A program made the position numbers and the translations under genes. A stretch of 64,000 nt of DNA, from the NCBI RefSeq assembly GCF_900604315.1, contig NZ_LR026978.1, forward strand, positions 2,804,325-2,868,324, in the 5' to 3' direction. This document shows, piece by piece, positions 59,195-64,000 of this stretch (position 1 is its first letter; every line of letters begins with the position of its first letter). This DNA is from [Erwinia] mediterraneensis (GTDB lineage Bacteria; Pseudomonadota; Gammaproteobacteria; Enterobacterales; Enterobacteriaceae). The notes under the pieces are model-generated. The model saw only the letters and a list, made by a program, of their open reading frames with translations, did no database searches and was not told the DNA's origin.

Positions 59195-59449
59195 ATGCGA
59201 ACTCTTGCCACTTTGCCGAAGCCGGTACTGATACTGGAAGCCGCTGGCGGCATTATGCTGCTGCTGGCGCTACTGGTCCTGAATGGCTGGATCCCCGTGC
59301 CGGTCGCCGTCAGCCACAAATCGCTGGCGACGCTACTGTTGCTGATCGGCGTGTTGCTGATGCTGCCAGCCGCCTGGCTGATGATGTGGCGCACCGCAAA
59401 AGCGATGGCACCGCAGCTGTTCGGTAACGCTAACAAAAAAGATAACTGA
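59195..59449 (+). CDS. ybjC: Small inner membrane protein YbjC
   Basis: YbjC is an 84-residue (E. coli 95) protein of unknown function with two membrane segments. The N-terminus MRTLATLPKPVLILE and the second segment GVLLMLPAAW match E. coli. It lies 19 bases before nfsA and in E. coli is co-transcribed with nfsA and rimK under SoxS control. Confidence 0.88.
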   Translation: MRTLATLPKPVLILEAAGGIMLLLALLVLNGWIPVPVAVSHKSLATLLLLIGVLLMLPAAWLMMWRTAKAMAPQLFGNANKKDN

Positions 59450-59468
59450 TTCCTCGCCGGAGATTGTC

Positions 59469-60191
59469 ATGACGCCGACTATAGATTTATTGCGCAGCCA
59501 CCGTTCCATTCGTTCCTTTACCGATCAACCCATCGATGAAGCGCAACGCGATGCCATTATTGCCGCCGCACAATCGGCTTCCACCTCCAGCTTCCTGCAG
59601 TGCTCCTCTATCATCCGCATTACCGATAAGGCGAAGCGCGACAAACTGGTCAGCCTGACCGGCGGTCAGCCCTGGGTGGCGCAGGCCGCCGAATTCTGGG
59701 TGTTCTGCGCTGACTTCAATCGCCATCTGCAAATCTGTCCGGAGGCGCAGTTAGGGCGTGCCGAGCAGCTGCTGTTGGGCTGCGTGGATACTGCATTGAT
59801 GGCGCAGAACGCGATGGTCGCTGCGGAATCCCTCGGCCTGGGCGGCGTATTTATCGGCGGTATCCGCAACAACATTGCTGACGTCACTGAACTGCTGGCA
59901 CTGCCGAAATTTGTCCTGCCGCTGTTTGGTTTTTGCATCGGCCATGCCGCTGCCGTGCCGGATATCAAGCCGCGTATTCCCCAGGCGATGCTGGTGCATG
60001 AAAATCAGTATCAGCCGCTGGATCCGGCCGTGCTGGCCGATTACGATAATCGCACCAGCATCTATTATCAGCAGCGCGACAGCAACCAGCGCGCCGAAAC
60101 CTGGAGTGAGCTGATTCAGCGCCTGATTATTAAGGAAACGCGTCCCTTTATGCTCGATTATCTGCACCAGCAGGGATGGGTGACGCGATAA
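59469..60191 (+). CDS. nfsA: Oxygen-insensitive NADPH nitroreductase NfsA
   Basis: NfsA is an FMN enzyme that reduces nitroaromatics and quinones by two-electron steps. The 240-residue product matches E. coli NfsA in length and has the family start LLRSHRSIRSFTDQPID, the central SLGLGGVFIGGIRNN and the C-terminal ETRPFMLDYLHQQGW. It stands between ybjC and rimK, 22 bases before the latter. Confidence 0.96.
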   Translation: MTPTIDLLRSHRSIRSFTDQPIDEAQRDAIIAAAQSASTSSFLQCSSIIRITDKAKRDKLVSLTGGQPWVAQAAEFWVFCADFNRHLQICPEAQLGRAEQLLLGCVDTALMAQNAMVAAESLGLGGVFIGGIRNNIADVTELLALPKFVLPLFGFCIGHAAAVPDIKPRIPQAMLVHENQYQPLDPAVLADYDNRTSIYYQQRDSNQRAETWSELIQRLIIKETRPFMLDYLHQQGWVTR

Positions 60192-60213
60192 CCGTTGAGC
60201 CAGGGGAGGTCAG

Positions 60214-61116
60214 GTGAAAATTGCGCTTTTATCACGTGATGGCGAACTCTATTCCTGCAAACGCCTGCGTGAGGCCGCGCAACAGCGCGGCCATGAGATC
60301 CAGATTATTGACCCGCTCTCCTGTTATATGAATATCAATCCCGCATCGCCGGTAGTGCATTATGGCGGAGAGCCGCTGGGCTACTTCGATGCGGTGATCC
60401 CGCGCATCGGCCCCGCGACCACCTTTTACGGCACGGCGGTGCTGCGTCAGTTTGAAATGTGCGGCAGTTATCCTCTTAACGAGTCTGTGGCGATCACCCG
60501 GGCGCGCGATAAGCTGCGTTCGTTGCAGCTGCTGGCGCGCGAAGGTATCGATATGCCGGTCACCGGTTTTGCCTCGTCGCCGGACGATACGCGCGATCTG
60601 ATCGAGATGGTGGGCGGTGCTCCGCTGGTGGTCAAGCTGGTGGAGGGGACACAGGGGATCGGCGTGGTGCTGGCGGAAACCCGACAGGCAGCAGAGAGCG
60701 TTATCGACGCGTTTCGCGGCCTGAACGCTCATATTCTGGTGCAGGAGTTTATTAAAGAAGCCCGCGGGCGCGATATTCGCTGTCTGGTGATCGGAGACCA
60801 GGTGGTGGCGGCGATAGAGCGGGAGGCGAAAGAGGGAGATTTTCGCTCGAACCTGCACTGTGGCGGTCAGGCACACCGGGTGGAGATTACCCCCCAGGAG
60901 CGGGCGATAGCGGTGAAGGCCGCGGCGACCCTGGGACTGGAAGTCGCGGGCGTGGATATTCTGCGCGCCCATCGCGGTCCGCTGGTAATGGAGGTGAACG
61001 CGTCGCCAGGCCTGGAAGGCATTGAAACCACAACAGGACTCAATATTGCCGCGCTGATGATCGAATGGATTGAGCGGCATGCGCAGCCAGGCTTTCGTCT
61101 TAAAACCGGGGGCTGA
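60214..61116 (+). CDS. rimK: Ribosomal protein S6 glutamate ligase RimK
   Basis: RimK is an ATP-grasp ligase that adds glutamates to the C-terminus of ribosomal protein S6. The 300-residue protein equals E. coli RimK and has [20 protein letters not shown] in the ATP-binding part and [14 protein letters not shown] at the metal site. The start is GTG at 60214, preceded by GGGGAGGT. Confidence 0.96.
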   Translation: MKIALLSRDGELYSCKRLREAAQQRGHEIQIIDPLSCYMNINPASPVVHYGGEPLGYFDAVIPRIGPATTFYGTAVLRQFEMCGSYPLNESVAITRARDKLRSLQLLAREGIDMPVTGFASSPDDTRDLIEMVGGAPLVVKLVEGTQGIGVVLAETRQAAESVIDAFRGLNAHILVQEFIKEARGRDIRCLVIGDQVVAAIEREAKEGDFRSNLHCGGQAHRVEITPQERAIAVKAAATLGLEVAGVDILRAHRGPLVMEVNASPGLEGIETTTGLNIAALMIEWIERHAQPGFRLKTGG

Positions 61117-61202
61117 GCGCGCTTTCCGGGCGGTTTTCGTGGCATTGACGGCTTTTTTTCCGTAAGCTAAGACGCTTATTTCTTACCCCACGAGACATCA
61201 CA

Positions 61203-61682
61203 ATGGATTCTCTTGTCGTTCCGGATATCGACGTATTACGCCGTTGGCTGGATCAACAAAATATCACCTGGTTTGAGTGTGACGCTTGCCAGGCTCTGCA
61301 TCTGCCGCACATGCAGAACTTTGAAGGCGTGTTCGATGCCAAAATCGATCTGGTCGATAATGTCATTCTGTTTTCTGGTCTGGCTGAGGTTAAACCCACC
61401 GCGCTTATCGCTCTGGCAGGCGACCTCTCGCAGATTAACGCCAGTTCCCTGACGGTGAAAGCCTTTCTTGATATTCAGGACGACAATCTGCCGAAGCTGA
61501 TTGTCTGCCAGTCTGTCAGTACCAGCGCAGGATTGACGTTTGGCCAGTTTTCCAGCTTTATCCGGCAAAGTGAAGAGCAAATCTCCATGGTGATCATGGA
61601 AGCTTTCGCCAACAATTTGCTGATGATGGGCGAAGAGGAGGAGCGGCAGCCGCTGCTACTCAGTCATCCATTGCTTCATTAA
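61203..61682 (+). CDS. ybjN: YbjN family protein
   Basis: YbjN is a 159-residue (E. coli 158) soluble protein of the YbjN/type III secretion chaperone-like fold. In E. coli and Erwinia its dose affects motility, fimbriae and stress genes, but the molecular role is not settled. The sequence starts MDSLVVPDIDVLRRWLD and keeps the family VKAFLDIQDDNLPKLIVCQS. It stands between rimK and potF as in E. coli. Confidence 0.93.
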   Translation: MDSLVVPDIDVLRRWLDQQNITWFECDACQALHLPHMQNFEGVFDAKIDLVDNVILFSGLAEVKPTALIALAGDLSQINASSLTVKAFLDIQDDNLPKLIVCQSVSTSAGLTFGQFSSFIRQSEEQISMVIMEAFANNLLMMGEEEERQPLLLSHPLLH

Positions 61683-61696
61683 TTTTCTGCTGTTTT

Positions 61697-61727
61697 AACT
61701 GCTGCTTTTTGCGGCAGTTTTCATTTT
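61697..61727 (+). terminator. Terminator after ybjN
   Basis: AACTGCTGC and GCGGCAGTT pair around TTTTT with a G-T pair, followed by TTCATTTTC, 15 bases after the stop. Confidence 0.7.
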
Positions 61728-62054
61728 CTTCCCACCATTTTTTATTCTGCATTTTACCCTTTATTGCCAGATATTAGTCGTGCTTTATGCCAGGTAAGCC
61801 ACACCCCATAGCAGAAACATGCATAAGCTGTCGCAAAAAGGCGTTTTTTAACCTGAGGTATGGTACAGAAGAATCAGGGGGGCTATTCTTGCGGGGCTGC
61901 ATAAGACGTGCAACGCCAGCGCAGGCATAGGTTTTTTCTATTAACTGAACGCTGAATATTGATTCATTGTGTGTGCCTGTAAATTACAGAAGAGCGCATT
62001 AGCTGGATCGCTTATTCTGCCGAGTTGTAATGACCCCGCTCAGGAGGAAAAAAG
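61728..62054. other. Region upstream of potF
   Basis: No gene is seen in these 327 bases. A hairpin-like GTCGCAAAAAGGCGTTTTTTAA (61838-61859) and the probable potF promoter (TTGATT near 61960, TAAATT near 61980) are the only features. AGGAGG stands eight bases before the potF ATG. Confidence 0.4.
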
Positions 62055-63164
62055 ATGTTCAACCAACGTAAAAAATGGTTGTCAGGTGTGGTAGCTGGCG
62101 TACTGGTAGCGGTTTCCGCTGGCGCCATGGCAGAAGAAAAGACGCTGCACGTTTATAACTGGTCCGATTATATTGCGCCAGACACCGTGCCGAACTTTGA
62201 AAAACAGACGGGGACGAAAGTCGTCTACGACGTGTTTGACTCCAACGAAGTGCTGGAAGGCAAACTGATGGCAGGCAGCACCGGCTATGACGTGGTGGTG
62301 CCATCCTCCAGCTTCCTGGCGCGTCAGCTGCAGTCTGGCGTCTTCCAGCCGCTGGATAAGAGCAAGCTGCCCAACTATAAAAATCTCGATCCGGCCCTGC
62401 TGGAAAAAGTGGCGCAGCACGATCCGGACAATAAATATGCGATTCCTTACCTGTGGGCCACCACCGGTATCGGCTATAACATCGATAAAGTAAAAGCCGT
62501 GCTGGGTGAAGATGCGCCGGTTGACAGCTGGGATCTGATATTTAAGCCGGAAAATCTGGAAAAACTGAAAAGCTGCGGCGTCTCTTTCCTTGATGCCCCG
62601 GAAGAAGTGTTTGCCACCGTGCTTAACTATCTGGGCAAAGATCCCAACAGCAGCGATGCCAAAGATTACTCGGTTGCTGCGACCGATCTGCTGCTGAAGC
62701 TGCGTCCGAATATCCGCTACTTCCACTCGTCTCAGTACATCAACGATCTGGCGAACGGGAACACCTGTGTGGCGATCGGCTGGGCAGGAGATGTGCTGCA
62801 GGCGAAAGATCGTGCTGACGCAGCGAATAATGGCGTGCATCTGGCCTACAGCATTCCCAAAGAGGGCGCGCTGGCATTCTTTGACATGATGGCGATTCCA
62901 AAAGATGCGAAAAACGTGGATGCCGCCTACCAGTGGTTAAACTACATCATGGATCCCAGGGTAATCGCCAACGTTTCTAATAAAATCTACTATGCCAGCG
63001 GCAATAAAGCGTCGCTGCCGCTGGTGAATGCGGATGTGCGTAACAACCCGGGTATCTTCCCGACAGAGGAAACCATGTCCAAACTCTTTGTTCTGAAAGT
63101 CCAGGATCCGAAACTGGATCGTGTGCGTACCCGTGCATGGACTAAAGTAAAAAGTGGTAAGTGA
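62055..63164 (+). CDS. potF: Putrescine-binding periplasmic protein PotF
   Basis: PotF is the periplasmic putrescine receptor of the PotFGHI importer. The 369-residue precursor (E. coli 370) has a signal peptide (VVAGVLVAVSAGAMA, mature AEEKTLHVYNWSDY) and the polyamine-binding family stretch YDVVVPSSSFLARQLQSGVF. It is followed by a strong hairpin and potG. Confidence 0.96.
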   Translation: MFNQRKKWLSGVVAGVLVAVSAGAMAEEKTLHVYNWSDYIAPDTVPNFEKQTGTKVVYDVFDSNEVLEGKLMAGSTGYDVVVPSSSFLARQLQSGVFQPLDKSKLPNYKNLDPALLEKVAQHDPDNKYAIPYLWATTGIGYNIDKVKAVLGEDAPVDSWDLIFKPENLEKLKSCGVSFLDAPEEVFATVLNYLGKDPNSSDAKDYSVAATDLLLKLRPNIRYFHSSQYINDLANGNTCVAIGWAGDVLQAKDRADAANNGVHLAYSIPKEGALAFFDMMAIPKDAKNVDAAYQWLNYIMDPRVIANVSNKIYYASGNKASLPLVNADVRNNPGIFPTEETMSKLFVLKVQDPKLDRVRTRAWTKVKSGK

Positions 63165-63196
63165 TTCGTCCTGAACGTATTTACTTGCAATAAAAC

Positions 63197-63237
63197 GGCA
63201 ACAGAGGCGCGGTGATGGCCTCTGTTGTGCCTTTTTT
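63197..63237 (+). terminator. Terminator-like hairpin between potF and potG
   Basis: GGCAACAGAGGC and GCCTCTGTTGTGCC form a stem of about 12 pairs with one unpaired base, followed by TTTTTT. As potG needs expression too, it probably attenuates the operon so that the binding protein is made in excess. Confidence 0.75.
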
Positions 63238-63287
63238 AGCGGCTGGCTTTGCCGTGCTGTTCCGCTCAGTGCCGGAGAGACAAGTTA

Positions 63288-64000
63288 GTGAACGACGCGA
63301 TTCCCCGTCCCCAAAATAAAACCGCAAAAGCGTTAACGCCGTTGCTGGAAATCCGCAACCTGACGAAATCCTTTGACGGTCAGCATGCCGTGGATGATGT
63401 CAGCCTGACCATCTACAAAGGGGAAATTTTTGCCCTGCTGGGGGCGTCCGGCTGCGGAAAATCGACCCTGTTACGTATGCTGGCGGGCTTTGAAACGCCG
63501 ACCAGTGGCCAGATTGTGCTGGATGGTCAGGATCTCTCCCATGTGCCGCCTTATCAGCGCCCCATCAATATGATGTTCCAGAGCTACGCGCTGTTTCCTC
63601 ATATGACGGTAGAGCAGAATATCGCGTTTGGCCTGAAGCAGGATAAGTTGCCGTCAGCGGAAATTAACAGCCGGGTCGAGGAGATGCTGGCGCTGGTGCA
63701 TATGCAGGAGTACGCAAAGCGCAAGCCGCATCAGCTTTCCGGTGGCCAGCGCCAGCGCGTGGCGCTGGCGCGCAGTCTGGCGAAACGTCCCAAGCTGCTG
63801 CTGCTGGATGAGCCGATGGGCGCGCTGGATAAAAAGCTGCGCGATCGCATGCAACTGGAAGTGGTGGACATTCTGGAGCGCGTCGGCGCCACCTGTGTGA
63901 TGGTCACCCACGATCAGGAGGAGGCGATGACCATGGCTGGGCGTATCGCTATTATGAATCGCGGGAAATTTATCCAGATTGGCGAGCCGGAAGAGATCTA
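63288..64000 (+). CDS. potG: Putrescine ABC transporter ATP-binding protein PotG, 3' end missing
   Basis: PotG is the ATPase of the putrescine importer. The frame opens at GTG 63288 (product begins [18 protein letters not shown], matching E. coli PotG) and runs out of the window after 237 codons of about 377. Walker [10 protein letters not shown] is at residues 52-60, followed by [15 protein letters not shown] and [13 protein letters not shown] PotG C-terminal TOBE domain should lie beyond the edge. GGAGAGA precedes the start by about nine bases. Confidence 0.95.
   Translation, partial: MNDAIPRPQNKTAKALTPLLEIRNLTKSFDGQHAVDDVSLTIYKGEIFALLGASGCGKSTLLRMLAGFETPTSGQIVLDGQDLSHVPPYQRPINMMFQSYALFPHMTVEQNIAFGLKQDKLPSAEINSRVEEMLALVHMQEYAKRKPHQLSGGQRQRVALARSLAKRPKLLLLDEPMGALDKKLRDRMQLEVVDILERVGATCVMVTHDQEEAMTMAGRIAIMNRGKFIQIGEPEEI

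Overview
The window is chromosomal DNA of a gamma-proteobacterium of the order Enterobacterales. Most proteins align from memory almost end to end with Escherichia coli counterparts (DinG, RlmF, GlnQPH, Dps, OmpX, MntR, YbiT, MoeAB, GsiABCD, RimO, DacC, GrxA, NfsA, RimK, PotFG), but the gene set differs enough from E. coli to suggest a relative such as Pantoea, Mixta or Erwinia (Erwiniaceae). That placement is an inference and was not tested. No prophage, insertion sequence, tRNA, rRNA or CRISPR array was seen.

Layout. 1-4500: the osmF-yehYXW osmoprotectant ABC transporter (osmF cut by the window edge), with yohO and mlrA on the other strand. 4653-5743: an XRE-cupin regulator and a GNAT acetyltransferase. 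5758-6724: a tandem array of a 187-bp non-coding unit. 6775-8906: a divergent pair of a GldA-type dehydrogenase and a LysR regulator. 8962-12174: dinG (with a LexA box) and ybiB. 12196-20929: an M20 amidohydrolase and a histidine utilisation (hut) cluster with hutU, hutH, hutC, hutD and hutI, three HutC-type operators, a second tandem repeat array that supplies the hutU stop codon, and a flavin reductase-like gene. 21076-28688: rlmF, ybiO, glnQPH, dps, rhtA. 29060-31847: ompX, a MntS-like small protein, mntR, ybiR. 32045-37323: an EmrA/EmrB/outer-membrane-factor efflux operon and an H-NS family gene. 37629-49752: ybiT, moeB-moeA, iaaA-gsiABCD, a DUF4385 gene, rimO. 50023-50820: a 20-codon micro-ORF and a RelE/XRE toxin-antitoxin pair. 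51003-56014: a Gfo/Idh/MocA oxidoreductase, yliI, a HAD phosphatase, dacC, ybjG. 56261-64000: the sRNA gene rybB with a sigma-E promoter, ybjL, ybjM, grxA, ybjC-nfsA-rimK, ybjN, potF and the start of potG.

From rlmF to potG the order follows E. coli minutes 17-19, with some E. coli genes absent (opgE, ldtB, pdeI, dgcI, bssR, gstB, deoR, mdfA) and lineage-specific genes in their places. Themes are nutrient uptake (osmoprotectants, glutamine, glutathione, putrescine), histidine catabolism, manganese and iron homeostasis, redox and envelope stress. No large unknown gene system was found. The points most worth checking are the two repeat arrays, the hutU read-through into a repeat, a MntS homologue with a cysteine-rich N-terminus, a short RybB, and several regulatory sites.
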